64,000 nucleotides of DNA from Zhongshania marina (GTDB lineage: Bacteria; Pseudomonadota; Gammaproteobacteria; Pseudomonadales; Spongiibacteraceae). The DNA lies in assembly GCF_002915595.1 (NCBI RefSeq), contig NZ_PQGG01000028.1, forward strand, positions 1 through 64,000, written 5' to 3'. Every line of letters starts with the position of its first letter. Positions within the stretch are counted from its first letter, which is position 1. A program made the translations under genes and the position numbers. The notes under the pieces are model-generated. The model made no database searches and was not told the origin of the DNA. It worked only from the letters and a program-made list of their open reading frames with translations. Positions 36,100 through 45,394 of the stretch are shown here, piece after piece.

Positions 36100-37800
36100 A
36101 TGTCATTGCACGATGATAACAAGCAAGGCTTTATAGAGTGGTGTAAGCGCGGCGAGCCAATGATTTGGATGAATGCCGCAGCGGTAACGGTTAGCACATT
36201 GGCGGTAATTGGTCTGCTAATGTTGCTGGCAGTACGTGGCTTTGGACACTTTTGGCCTGCCGCGGTTATGCAGGCCCAGTATGCTTTACCTGGTGAAGCA
36301 AGCGTTACTGTACTAGCGGAGCGTGTCGAATCTGAGGCTGTACCTATTGAGCAGTTGCTGAGTGCTGGATTTAAAATAGAAACCGATGATGCCTTTGTAG
36401 ATCGCGAGCTGGTTAAACTTGGTAACCGCGATGTCAGCGGCGCGGACTTTAAATGGGTTATCAGTCGCTACTTAAATGACATTAGCTATCCAGAAGATGC
36501 GGTGGTGATAGAGCGTCGGGAGTGGGGCAACTTTTACGGTTATCTGCAGGCCGTCAAAGAGCAGGGCCAAGTTGTCGCTAGCCTTGATGATGGGCGCGCG
36601 TGGGAGGAGTTTCAAACTCGGGTGATTCGCGCCAATGAAATTCATGAACAAATTAAAAAAATTGAGAAAAAAGATATCGGTGCGATTAATTATCGCCTCG
36701 AAAAGTTGCGACTAAAATCTCGCGGCTTGGAATTAAATACCTCAATGGCTGAGGGGCGCCGCGAGCAAATTCAAGCTGACTTAGCTGCTGAACGCGCTGA
36801 GCTGGATGCACAATATAAAGTGATGCAAAGTGAGCTGGCCGATTTATATCGCCAATGGCATCGTGACAGCTTCACCATGAAAACGGCATCAGGACAAATC
36901 AAAGATCAGCGTATTTCGACGGTTGTTCAGGCTTATCAGCCTAATAGCATGAACTTTGCTCAAAAGATTGGTTTTTACTTTACAAAGTTCGGCGAGTTTT
37001 TGACCGATGAGCCCCGCGAGGCAAATACCGAAGGCGGTATTTTCCCAGCCATTTTTGGTACTGTCATTATGGTACTGATCATGTCGGTGCTGGTAACGCC
37101 TTTTGGTGTGGTCGCGGCGGTGTATTTGCGCGAATACGCCAAGCAGGGTGTGATGACTCGTATTGTGCGTATCGCGGTAAATAATTTAGCGGGGGTTCCC
37201 TCTATTGTTTACGGTGTGTTTGGTCTGGGCTTTTTTATCTATTTCCTCGGTTCAGAAATGGACAAGGCCTTTTTCCCGGAGGCGCTACCAGCGCCAACAT
37301 TCGGTACACCTGGTTTGTTGTGGGCATCGGTTACCTTGGCCTTGCTAACCCTACCGGTTGTTATTGTTGCGACGGAGGAGGGCTTAGCACGTATTCCGCG
37401 CAATTTGCGCGAAGGTAGTTTGGCCTTGGGTGCGACAAAAGCGGAAACCCTTTGGCGTGTGGTATTGCCAATGGCGAGCCCAGCGATGATGACCGGCTTG
37501 ATACTTGCAGTGGCACGGGCGGCGGGTGAGGTAGCGCCATTAATGTTGGTTGGTGTAGTTAAGTTAGCGCCATCCTTACCGGTTGATGGTAACTTTCCTT
37601 ATTTCCATTTAGATCAGAAATTTATGCATTTGGGATTCCATATATACGATGTGGGTTTTCAAAGTCCAAATGTTGAAGCGGCAAGGCCCTTGGTATACGC
37701 CACGGCATTGCTATTAGTCGTTATCATCGCCTTGTTAAATTTAAGTGCGGTGGCCTTGCGCAATCATTTGCGTGAGAAATACAAATCACTGGAAATGTAA
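36100..37800 (+). CDS. pstA: phosphate ABC transporter permease PstA, long form
   Basis: A 566-residue permease, about twice the E. coli length. N-terminal membrane helix (about 22-45), an extracytoplasmic region with a coiled coil (about 180-255; rich in Glu, Arg and Leu), then the permease domain from about 325 with [16 protein letters not shown] (about 435-450) as the EAA loop that contacts PstB. Extended in parallel with PstC, which suggests the two extra domains interact. An SD GGGAAG precedes the ATG. Confidence 0.94.
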   Translation: MSLHDDNKQGFIEWCKRGEPMIWMNAAAVTVSTLAVIGLLMLLAVRGFGHFWPAAVMQAQYALPGEASVTVLAERVESEAVPIEQLLSAGFKIETDDAFVDRELVKLGNRDVSGADFKWVISRYLNDISYPEDAVVIERREWGNFYGYLQAVKEQGQVVASLDDGRAWEEFQTRVIRANEIHEQIKKIEKKDIGAINYRLEKLRLKSRGLELNTSMAEGRREQIQADLAAERAELDAQYKVMQSELADLYRQWHRDSFTMKTASGQIKDQRISTVVQAYQPNSMNFAQKIGFYFTKFGEFLTDEPREANTEGGIFPAIFGTVIMVLIMSVLVTPFGVVAAVYLREYAKQGVMTRIVRIAVNNLAGVPSIVYGVFGLGFFIYFLGSEMDKAFFPEALPAPTFGTPGLLWASVTLALLTLPVVIVATEEGLARIPRNLREGSLALGATKAETLWRVVLPMASPAMMTGLILAVARAAGEVAPLMLVGVVKLAPSLPVDGNFPYFHLDQKFMHLGFHIYDVGFQSPNVEAARPLVYATALLLVVIIALLNLSAVALRNHLREKYKSLEM

Positions 37801-37802
37801 GC

Positions 37803-38678
37803 GTGAATGACGTGAACGAGAAGGCGGCGAATTTTATGACAAGTGACAAATCTACGGTAAAGGCGCACGCTATAAATATGGAGTCGCTGGGGCGGAATCG
37901 AGTGGAACAATCTATTCACGATGAAGACATCACCTTAACAGTCGATAAACTCGATTTATATTACGGGGAAAAGCAGGCCCTGTTCGACGTGAATATGGTT
38001 ATACCCCGTAAAAAAGTAACTGCGTTTATCGGGCCTAGCGGCTGCGGTAAATCGACGTTGTTGCGCTGCTTTAACCGCATGAATGATTTGGTCGATAGCT
38101 GCCGCGTCGATGGTGGTATTTCTTTAGATGGATCGAATATTTACGACAAACGCGTCGATGTGGCAACGCTACGTCGTCGGGTTGGTATGGTATTTCAAAA
38201 GCCAAATCCATTCCCCAAATCTATTTATGAAAACGTCGCCTACGGCTTGCGTATTCAGGGTATCAATAAAAAGCGCGTGTTAGATGAAGTAGTAGAGCGC
38301 TCCTTACGTGGCGCAGCACTGTGGGATGAAGTTAAAGATCGACTTCACGATAATGCCTTGGGAATGTCGGGTGGTCAGCAGCAGCGCCTTGTTATTGCGC
38401 GCACCATTGCAGTAGAACCAGAAGTGCTGTTATTAGATGAACCTGCGTCAGCACTAGATCCTATTTCAACATTAAAAATTGAAGAACTTATTTACGAGTT
38501 AAAAGACAAATACACTATTGTTATCGTTACCCATAATATGCAGCAGGCTGCGCGGGTATCTGACTACACCGCCTTTATGTATATGGGTAAGTTAATTGAG
38601 TTTGATAACACCGATATTCTTTTTACAAACCCCAGCAACAAGCAAACCGAAGATTATATTACCGGTCGCTATGGTTAA
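37803..38678 (+). CDS. pstB: phosphate ABC transporter ATP-binding protein
   Basis: ATPase of the Pst transporter: Walker [10 protein letters not shown] (about 78), Q-loop [10 protein letters not shown] (about 131), signature MSGGQQQR (about 187), Walker [14 protein letters not shown] (about 209) and switch His in IVTHNMQQA (about 240). The 291 residues include an unusually long N-terminal 40 residues; an internal start near MESLGRNRV would give the usual length. It starts 2 bp after pstA. Confidence 0.96.
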   Translation: MNDVNEKAANFMTSDKSTVKAHAINMESLGRNRVEQSIHDEDITLTVDKLDLYYGEKQALFDVNMVIPRKKVTAFIGPSGCGKSTLLRCFNRMNDLVDSCRVDGGISLDGSNIYDKRVDVATLRRRVGMVFQKPNPFPKSIYENVAYGLRIQGINKKRVLDEVVERSLRGAALWDEVKDRLHDNALGMSGGQQQRLVIARTIAVEPEVLLLDEPASALDPISTLKIEELIYELKDKYTIVIVTHNMQQAARVSDYTAFMYMGKLIEFDNTDILFTNPSNKQTEDYITGRYG

Positions 38679-38709
38679 GGTTTGCTGACAGATTTATGGG
38701 AGATTGAAA

Positions 38710-39426
38710 ATGAAAGATAAGAATTCACATACACATCATATTTCTCAGCAGTTTAATACTGAGTTAGATGATATTAAAACCCGCATGTTAGAGATGGGTG
38801 GCCTAGTTGAGAAGCAGGTTGCCGATGCCACGAATGCGTTTATGAATTTGGATACCGGATTAGCCTCTGACGTAAAGCTGGGTGATAAAGCCGTAAATAG
38901 CTTAGAAGTGTCGATTGACGAAGAGTGCACCATTATTTTGGCGCGTCGGCAGCCGGCAGCTAGCGATTTGCGCTTGGTTCTGTCTATAAGCAAAATTTTA
39001 AGTGACCTCGAGCGTATGGGTGACGAGGCCAGCAAGGTTGCAGACAGTGCGATTAAACTTACTGAGTTAGGTGGGTTACCGCGCAGCGTTTTAGAAATTC
39101 GCCATATTGGCGATCATGTCTCTGGCATGGTGCGCAATGCTCTAGATTCATTTGCACGTCTAGATATTGAATTGGCACTTGCCGTTGCAGAAGAAGATAA
39201 AGCCGTTGATTTGGAATACGGCACCGCAATGCGCAGTTTAGTGACGTATATGATCGAGGATCCACGCACTATTTCGTCGGTATTACAGGTTATGTGGGCC
39301 TTGCGGTCTTTGGAGCGCGTTGGTGATCACGCCAGAAACATTGCAGAGCATGTGATTTACTTGGTCAAAGGTGCGAATGTTAGGCACGTTGATATAGATG
39401 AAATGGCGGCGACCGTACAGGACTAA
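38710..39426 (+). CDS. phoU: phosphate signalling regulator PhoU
   Basis: A 238-residue PhoU with two three-helix repeats (about 15-110 and 115-215). Metal-binding E/D residues are visible in DLERMGDEASKVAD (about 101) and SLERVGDHARNIAEHV (about 201). It links PstB activity to PhoR, keeping PhoB off in phosphate-rich conditions. The ATG at 38710, with GGGAG upstream, is preferred over an in-frame TTG at 38704. Last gene of the pst operon. Confidence 0.95.
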   Translation: MKDKNSHTHHISQQFNTELDDIKTRMLEMGGLVEKQVADATNAFMNLDTGLASDVKLGDKAVNSLEVSIDEECTIILARRQPAASDLRLVLSISKILSDLERMGDEASKVADSAIKLTELGGLPRSVLEIRHIGDHVSGMVRNALDSFARLDIELALAVAEEDKAVDLEYGTAMRSLVTYMIEDPRTISSVLQVMWALRSLERVGDHARNIAEHVIYLVKGANVRHVDIDEMAATVQD

Positions 39427-39448
39427 GCCGCCGTCAATGTGACCGGTA

Positions 39449-40960
39449 TTACATCGGTCCAAGCGGTAAACCTGCTGCCAGCCAGAGGCTGAGCAGCAGC
39501 GACCATGCAAGCAGAAATATCACCGAGTAGGGCAGCATAAGCGCCATTAATGTACCCATTCCAGCGGATTCGTCGTGGCGCTGCATAAACGCAACGACCA
39601 CGCCAAAGTAGGGCATTAAAGGGGTAATGATATTGGTGCTTGAATCACCAATACGATAGGCCATCTGTGCTGATTCTGGGTCTATTCCCAATAAAAACAA
39701 CATCGGAATAAATATCGGTGCCATTAAGGCCCACTTCGCTGAAGCACTGCCAATCAAGAGGTTAATGCTGGCGCTAATTAGAATGAAACCCACCAGTAAG
39801 CTTGTTTTTGACAGCGCTAGTCCCGCTAACCAATTAGCGCCATTGATTGCTGAAATGGCACCCAAACCTGTCCAGTTGAAGTAATTGACAAATTGAGCGG
39901 CGAAAAACATCAAGACGATATAACCAGATAAACTGCTGATGCCGCTTTCCATTCCCGCAATCCAGTCGTGATGGCGTTTATATTTGCCCGTGCTGTAGCC
40001 AAAAATAATGCCGCTCAGCGTTGCGTATAAGGCAATAAACACCACGATGCCGTTTAATAAGGGGAGCGCAGCTAAGCCCTTGGGGTCGGGGTTACGCATT
40101 AAGCCGTCGGCGGGAATAACCAGCCATAATAAAAGCAACAAGAAAAGCGCGCTGAAAAGGGCAACTCGCCGCATCGCGGATTTTAAAACCGGTGACTCTG
40201 TGGGGGCTTGCTCGTCGCTAACTTCTCTATTTACGGGTTTGGAAAGACGTGGTTCAACAATTTTTTCGTTCACCCACGCACCGGTTATGGTAATAAACGC
40301 GGTTGAAACAAGGGTAAAGTAATAATTGCCACTGGTTAATACTCCGCGCTCCGGTGCGACTAAGGCCATTGCTTCGGTGCTGATGCCTGACAAAATCGCA
40401 TCTACTGGACCAAGCAGCAGGTTGGCGCTATAGCCGCCAGATACACCTGCAAAAGCGGCGGCTATGCCTGCGAGTGGGGAACGACCAGCAGCGCGAAAGA
40501 TCAGCGCCGCTAGTGGGATGAGGACCACGTAGCCGGAGTCAAAACCGATGCTAGACATAACGCCGGCAAAAACCACAAAACTACTCAGCAGACGAGGCGG
40601 GGCGCTGGCCGCGAGGCGCTGTAATACGTGGCTCAATAGACCTGAGTCCTCCGCGACCGCAATCCCCAAAATCGCCACCAAGACTGAGCCTACCGGAGCG
40701 AAGTGAATGAAATTACCAACCGCATTGGCGACCATCCATTTTATGCCATCTGCGCTTAACAATGATTTAGCCGCAATGGTTTCTTTACTAAGTGGGTGTT
40801 GTGCCGAGAAACCGAGATACTCCGCTAAGGCCGAAAACACCAAAATGGCAATGCAAAAGTAGATAAACAGTAAGACGGGATTTGGTAGGCGGTTGCCCGC
40901 AGTTTCAAGGCTGTTTAACCACCGTTGAATGCGCGGTGGGGCGGGTTTTACATTGTTCAT
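39449..40960 (-). CDS. AbgT-family transporter
   Basis: A 503-residue AbgT-family membrane protein with 11 or more helices. Characteristic pieces are SIGFDSGYVVLIPLAALIF (split near about 136-154), GGYSANLLLGPVDAILSG (about 174-191) and the C-terminal IGDSSTNIITPLMPYFGVV (about 432-450). AbgT members import p-aminobenzoyl-glutamate or export sulfonamides and other antimetabolites. It converges with phoU (22 bp gap). It follows the AraC-type gene by 87 bp on the same strand and may be regulated by it. Confidence 0.9.
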   Translation of the reverse strand: MNNVKPAPPRIQRWLNSLETAGNRLPNPVLLFIYFCIAILVFSALAEYLGFSAQHPLSKETIAAKSLLSADGIKWMVANAVGNFIHFAPVGSVLVAILGIAVAEDSGLLSHVLQRLAASAPPRLLSSFVVFAGVMSSIGFDSGYVVLIPLAALIFRAAGRSPLAGIAAAFAGVSGGYSANLLLGPVDAILSGISTEAMALVAPERGVLTSGNYYFTLVSTAFITITGAWVNEKIVEPRLSKPVNREVSDEQAPTESPVLKSAMRRVALFSALFLLLLLWLVIPADGLMRNPDPKGLAALPLLNGIVVFIALYATLSGIIFGYSTGKYKRHHDWIAGMESGISSLSGYIVLMFFAAQFVNYFNWTGLGAISAINGANWLAGLALSKTSLLVGFILISASINLLIGSASAKWALMAPIFIPMLFLLGIDPESAQMAYRIGDSSTNIITPLMPYFGVVVAFMQRHDESAGMGTLMALMLPYSVIFLLAWSLLLSLWLAAGLPLGPM

Positions 40961-41047
40961 AGGGGCAAGCCTGTTTTTTGTAAAATATCTCTGGGCTAAG
41001 TATACCGATAGTCTGACGATATTTACGGCCTAGGTTTCGAACCCGTA

Positions 41048-42085
41048 TTAGCGATTTTTGTTTTTCTCGCGATATTGTTCCGGAGGTATACCGTGCCAGC
41101 GTTTGAATGCGCGCCGAAAATTAGAGCTGTCGTGATAGTTGAGCAAGCTTGCAATCGCATCGACTGAAAGCTGTGTGTCGAGTAAATAGGCCGTCGCAAG
41201 AGACGACAAGACATCGTCGCGCACCTCCCGAAATCCAGTATTTTCGCTGTTTAACCGTCTAGCCAGTGTGCGTTTGCTGATGAACATGGTTGCGGCAACG
41301 GCGTCTTCTGAGAGTTGGTGATTGGGGTGGGACAATAATAGCTTGCGGACCTTGGTCTTTGTGTCTTGATGGCCGACATGTAGCTGATCGAGTAGGTTTT
41401 TACATTGGCTCAGTGCGTATTCGTAGTTGTTGTGCTCTGCCGAGGCATTTTTGGTGTGGATAAGCCCTATCGGAATTCTTAGTGAGTTGCTGTTCGCCGA
41501 GAAGTGTATCGGGCAGGGGTAAAATTGATGATATTGAGCTTGGTAGTTTGGTGCAGGGTAATTAAGTTGAAGTTGGCCCTCGGTTAGGGGGCGGCCCAAT
41601 ATAAACTCCGTTATTGCAAATACGCCTAGACTTAAGGCCTCGATGACCAGCCGATAAATTTTCTCCTCAATCTGAGGGTGTGCATGGAAATGGCACTCTA
41701 GCCAGTCCGGGCTGGTGCTAATGTCCATTTTTGTGAGGTTCATGCGCAGTGGGAGGAAGTTAGTAAAGGCTTCCATCGCGTCAATTAAATTTGAGCTGCT
41801 ATGTACTAAAAAACCCAAAGGCCCATGGGTTGAGGGAATTAAATTTTGCCCAAAGTACAAGCCAAATGCCTCGTTGCCGGAAATATCTAGAGCATTGCTA
41901 AGGATGCGTATTTGTTGCGCGCCGGTAATGGAGGTGTCGTCACGGAGCAGGTCACTGGTATGTAAATGGGTATTAGGTAAAAGTAGGTGAAGGCTTTTTT
42001 CGACAAGCCCTAAGGTACGGGCGACTAGTCGGGAATAGCCGATAGGAATAGACGGTGTGGATAAGCTGAGCTCTGAAAAATCCAT
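41048..42085 (-). CDS. AraC-family regulator with arabinose-binding-like N-domain
   Basis: A 345-residue regulator. The N-terminal ligand domain (about 20-210) is of the PF12625 type found in regulators such as OruR. The C-terminal DNA-binding domain (about 240-340) has two helix-turn-helix units, LSEDAVAATMFISKRTLARRLN and LSVDAIASLLNYHDSSNFRRAFKRW split near about 260 and 305, then the usual GIPPEQYR end. It is divergent from the XylM-like gene, and a 21-bp-period direct repeat lies between them. AGGAGA precedes the ATG. The inducer is unknown, plausibly an aromatic or hydrocarbon substrate. Confidence 0.88.
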   Translation of the reverse strand: MDFSELSLSTPSIPIGYSRLVARTLGLVEKSLHLLLPNTHLHTSDLLRDDTSITGAQQIRILSNALDISGNEAFGLYFGQNLIPSTHGPLGFLVHSSSNLIDAMEAFTNFLPLRMNLTKMDISTSPDWLECHFHAHPQIEEKIYRLVIEALSLGVFAITEFILGRPLTEGQLQLNYPAPNYQAQYHQFYPCPIHFSANSNSLRIPIGLIHTKNASAEHNNYEYALSQCKNLLDQLHVGHQDTKTKVRKLLLSHPNHQLSEDAVAATMFISKRTLARRLNSENTGFREVRDDVLSSLATAYLLDTQLSVDAIASLLNYHDSSNFRRAFKRWHGIPPEQYREKNKNR

Positions 42086-42116
42086 CTCGTTCTCCTATGA
42101 AAGCCATAATTGTCTT

Positions 42117-42146
42117 TAAATGACCCTGTGTTGTCAATAAATGACC
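42117..42146. promoter_or_regulatory. direct repeat, likely AraC-type operator
   Basis: The 9-mer TAAATGACC occurs twice on the plus strand (42117-42125 and 42138-42146), with starts 21 bp apart, two helical turns. AraC-family proteins typically bind such paired direct repeats. It sits between the divergent regulator and hydroxylase genes. Confidence 0.6.
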
Positions 42147-42263
42147 TGTTCCACTTTGTGAGAAAGCTCATACTTAATACCGTCAAGAGAGAGTAGCTGC
42201 AAACATACGGAGCTGCTTGTCTTTGCAAATTTTACGAAATAATAAATATGGGCGGACGTTGTC

Positions 42264-43370
42264 ATGTTTGATTATCTACGATATTACTTTTCCCCTGCGT
42301 TGCAGGTTATGGCTGCGGTGGGGATATACATTGGTGGTCCTTATTGCTGGCTTGGCCTCGCGACGCTTCCTGGCCTAGCTATAATCGATACCGTGTTACC
42401 CCGTGACACCAAAGAGCGCAAGATTAATAATCGCGCGCTGGCAGATATCCCTATTTGGATAGGCGCTATCTTTGCGGTTGGACTATACCTCTTTTTGGCT
42501 TGGCGTATTGGTCAAGGCAATATGAGCGTCGTTGAAATGATCGGCGCGACTCTATCTGTTTCATGGCTCGGAGTCATTATTGGCGTACCCAGCACCCACG
42601 AACTTTACCATCAACAAGGCACCTTGCAGAAGTTTATTGGTACCTACTCGCAGGTTATTTACTTAGATGCGTCACGTGATATTGGCCATCGTGTTGGGCA
42701 TCATTTAGATGTGGGTACGCCAGAAGACTGTGATACTGCTCAGCGCGGTGTAAACCTCTATGCTTTTGCCGCGAGAGCTGTTTACGAAAGTACCGTGACT
42801 GGCTGGCGTTTAGAAAGTGAAGCGATGATGAAGCGTGGCAGATCACGCTGGTCTATTCATCACCGTGTGTGGAAGGCAATTCTAGCGTTTGTGGTATTTG
42901 AGCTTGCTCTGTTTGCCATTGGCGGTGTTGCCGCTGCTGTATGTGGCTTGGCTGGTGCTTGTGTCGCTCGTGTGTGGGTGGAAACCTTTAACTACTTCCA
43001 GCATTACGGCCAAGTTCGTATTCCTGGTAAGCCGATTGGCCGTCGCCATGTTTGGAATCATTTGCAGCCGATTAGCCGTATTGTGGCCTTTGAAATCACC
43101 AATCATGCGGATCACCATTTGGATGCGTACACGCCTTACTATCGCTTAAAGCCAGATACGACTGCGGTTAAAGTCCCTAGTGTATTTGTGTGCTTCTTAT
43201 CTGCACTTATTCCGCCAATTTGGAATAATGTAGTGATCAAGCCTGCGCTGAAAGAATGGGACCTTAACCATGCGAGTACAGAAGAGCGTGAGTTAGCGCG
43301 TCAGCAAAATCTTCGCGCCGGTTGGCCAGACTGGTTCGAAACTGAAGCAGAACTTTCTTCAGCGGCATAA
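42264..43370 (+). CDS. XylM/AlkB-like membrane diiron hydroxylase
   Basis: A 368-residue membrane monooxygenase of the fatty acid desaturase/AlkB superfamily. The histidine clusters are HELYHQ (about 113), GHRVGHHLDVGTPED (about 142-156), NYFQHYG (about 246) and ITNHADHHLDAYT (about 282-294), with predicted helices between them. Overall length and the C-terminal pattern (PSVFVCFLSALIPPIW, RELARQQNLRAGWP) follow XylM and p-cymene monooxygenase hydroxylases more closely than classic AlkB, suggesting methyl-group oxidation of alkyl-aromatics. It needs electrons from a ferredoxin/reductase such as XylA, but none is nearby. Substrate is inferred, not shown. Confidence 0.8.
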   Translation: MFDYLRYYFSPALQVMAAVGIYIGGPYCWLGLATLPGLAIIDTVLPRDTKERKINNRALADIPIWIGAIFAVGLYLFLAWRIGQGNMSVVEMIGATLSVSWLGVIIGVPSTHELYHQQGTLQKFIGTYSQVIYLDASRDIGHRVGHHLDVGTPEDCDTAQRGVNLYAFAARAVYESTVTGWRLESEAMMKRGRSRWSIHHRVWKAILAFVVFELALFAIGGVAAAVCGLAGACVARVWVETFNYFQHYGQVRIPGKPIGRRHVWNHLQPISRIVAFEITNHADHHLDAYTPYYRLKPDTTAVKVPSVFVCFLSALIPPIWNNVVIKPALKEWDLNHASTEERELARQQNLRAGWPDWFETEAELSSAA

Positions 43371-43377
43371 TTGCCAA

Positions 43378-43419
43378 AGCTCCTCAAAGGCTGCGTAACT
43401 GCGCTGCGTTTGAGGAGCT
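43378..43419 (+). terminator. 11 bp perfect stem-loop after the hydroxylase gene
   Basis: AGCTCCTCAAA and TTTGAGGAGCT pair perfectly across a 20-base loop, 7 bp after the stop codon. There is no T-run, so it may be a Rho-type or mRNA-stabilising structure, or a repeat. Confidence 0.45.
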
Positions 43420-43597
43420 AGTCCTTCAATATCCCTCCCTTTATTAACACCGCTCTTTGTACTGTCTTTGCTGTTTAAATCTGATTTAAAACACGCCAAG
43501 GCAAGTTGATTCTTGTCACGTGCTAGAATTGCTCTTTTGATTTCGGTGATCGGCGCAAACCTTTATAGAACTGAGTGTTGAAATTTCAGCTTTCGCA

Positions 43598-43617
43598 AAT
43601 GCTGGAGCTCCAGTATT
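43598..43617. promoter_or_regulatory. palindromic candidate operator for the MFS gene
   Basis: AATGCTGGAGCTCCAGTATT is an inverted repeat of 18 matching positions out of 20, centred 83 bp before the MFS start. The even length and strict symmetry fit a dimeric repressor site, but no regulator gene is adjacent, so this is a candidate only. Confidence 0.4.
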
Positions 43618-43690
43618 CACAGTCTGTGGATTGGTGGTCGAACTACAATAATCGTTATTATAAAAGCCTTGAGCGAGGGGATTGGCGTAG

Positions 43691-44950
43691 GTGAGTAACT
43701 CTGCAGCAGCGGCTGGCAAATCCGGCTTTAAGGCGATGTTTACCCTTTACTTAGCCATGATGTGCGTGGGTATGGGGCAAACCGTGGTGTTTGCGATCTT
43801 ACCGATGTTGGGCCGGGAGCTTCACCTTGATTTACTGGTATTCAATTTACCCTTCTCGGATATCGTCATTGAGCCGAGAGAGTTGGCCATTACCTCATTA
43901 TCCGCCTTGACGGCTTTTGTTTTCTTCGTGGCGGCGCCAAAGTGGGGACGGCTTAGTGACCGCTGGGGTCGTAAGCCCCTTATTATTTTTGGTTTGTTTG
44001 GCTATGTTGCTGGCACCTTGGCATTTAACGGGGTCGCTTATTTAGGGCTATCCGGTGCCTTGGTGGGGACGACGCTACTTGTCTGCTTGATTATTAGCCG
44101 TGCATTTCATGCCGTGGTTATGTCAGCCACCCATCCTGCGTCGGCGGCGTATATGGTTGACGTAACCTCGGTGTATGAGCGCACCAAGGGCATGGGTAAA
44201 TTACAGGCCTGCAATCAACTCGGCGTGATGGTTGGGCCGGCGCTAGCGTGGTTTGTCACTTTTAATTACCTTGCGCCACTTTATATTCAAGCAGCTGTCG
44301 CCTTGATTGTTGGCTTGTTAGTTTGCTTGTATTTACCCGCTATTCCACCGGCAAATACCACTGGTCGCAAGCAAGCAAAGCTCGCGTACTTTGACCCGCG
44401 ATACCGAAAATTCATCATTCTGGGATTTATCATTTATAGCTTGCTGGGCATGGTTCAACAGACCTTGGGATTCTATTTTCAAGATATTTTAGCTATCGAT
44501 GGGGTGAGGGCAGCCCAACTGTTTTCGAGTGCTATGGTGGTGTCGTCGGTAGCGATTCTACTTGCTCAATTCGGCGTAGTGCGTAGCTATAGCGGTTTGC
44601 CTATGGGCTTATTGCGCATAGGTCTACCGTTTATGCTGCTCTCCTATTTATTACTCGCCAACGCTACTGCACTGTGGATGTTGTATCTTGCTATGGGCTT
44701 ATTTGGGTTTGGTATGGGATTAACGGGGCCCTCGTTTACTGCTAGTGCAACAATGGCGGTGGAATCCCATGAGCAGGGTGGTCTGGCTGGTTTGATTGGC
44801 GCGATAGCTGGCCTTGGGTTTATGTTTGGACCCTTGATAGGTGGAGGCTTGTATAGGCTTTCGCCAAGTTATCCCTATTGGTGTTCGGCATTGGTAATGA
44901 TGGTAATTATTTTGAGCTTGTCAATCCTAGATAAGTCCCGAAAAAAATAA
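43691..44950 (+). CDS. major facilitator superfamily transporter
   Basis: A 419-residue MFS protein with 12 predicted helices. The signature loop between helices 2 and 3 is APKWGRLSDRWGRKPLII (about 76-93). The second half contains MGLFGFGMGLTGPSFTASATMAV and GPLIGGGLYRL. It resembles drug/metabolite efflux members. The GTG start has GAGGGG at a slightly long distance upstream. It may export a product or substrate of the adjacent hydroxylase, but nothing in the sequence shows the ligand. Confidence 0.85.
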   Translation: MSNSAAAAGKSGFKAMFTLYLAMMCVGMGQTVVFAILPMLGRELHLDLLVFNLPFSDIVIEPRELAITSLSALTAFVFFVAAPKWGRLSDRWGRKPLIIFGLFGYVAGTLAFNGVAYLGLSGALVGTTLLVCLIISRAFHAVVMSATHPASAAYMVDVTSVYERTKGMGKLQACNQLGVMVGPALAWFVTFNYLAPLYIQAAVALIVGLLVCLYLPAIPPANTTGRKQAKLAYFDPRYRKFIILGFIIYSLLGMVQQTLGFYFQDILAIDGVRAAQLFSSAMVVSSVAILLAQFGVVRSYSGLPMGLLRIGLPFMLLSYLLLANATALWMLYLAMGLFGFGMGLTGPSFTASATMAVESHEQGGLAGLIGAIAGLGFMFGPLIGGGLYRLSPSYPYWCSALVMMVIILSLSILDKSRKK

Positions 44951-45394
44951 AATCATAGTTAGATGACAGTCTGGTTAAAAATCGTGCTGATCTCCTCGTG
45001 CACCGTGAGCCCTGTCTCACGTCGGTAATCTACAAGCTTATCCACAAGCTTATTCACCTATATTGGGGACAACTTAAATATTGGTTCGGAGTGTGGATAT
45101 ATTTACTATTGGCATTTTCGAAAGTGTTAACTTATTTTTGACGGATATTGCGTATTTGCGCTTATTATCACGTTTTGCGGGGGTTTAATGTTTGCGTCAT
45201 GCACATTACTATCGATTCTTGCTCCTGATATTTCAGTGGTCTTATATTACCCGTGAAGCTGGGAGTGGCGTGGTGCGGCATATTTGTGTGAATTAGTATC
45301 GGTACTCGCCAGATCTAAAGCTTAGTCTTGGGGTGGAGAGTGTATAGCTGCAAAAATTGAATGTATTTTGCGAGGGTCATGTCGATTAATAAAT
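44951..45394. other. 444 bp gap ahead of the RluA-type synthase
   Basis: AT-rich and gene-free. It contains three DnaA-box-like 9-mers within 63 bp (45038-45100), described separately. I see no terminator or tRNA. Confidence 0.65.
45038..45100. promoter_or_regulatory. cluster of three DnaA-box-like sites
   Basis: TTATCCACA (45038-45046) is a perfect DnaA box. TTATTCACC (45050-45058) is a one-mismatch copy in the same orientation, 12 bp later, within a direct repeat of ACAAGCTTAT. TGTGGATAT (45092-45100) is a one-mismatch box in the opposite orientation. The region around is AT-rich. DnaA binding is inferred. Confidence 0.5.

Larger units (their letters stand above)
43371..43690. other. 320 bp gap between the hydroxylase and MFS genes
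   Basis: Contains a perfect hairpin (43378-43419) and a 20 bp near-palindrome (43598-43617), described separately. No gene seen. Confidence 0.7.

Noticed and set aside
45038-45100. Replication origin
   Set aside because: Only three boxes, and no dnaA, dnaN, gidA/mnmG, parAB or 13-mer array nearby; kept only as a DnaA-site cluster.
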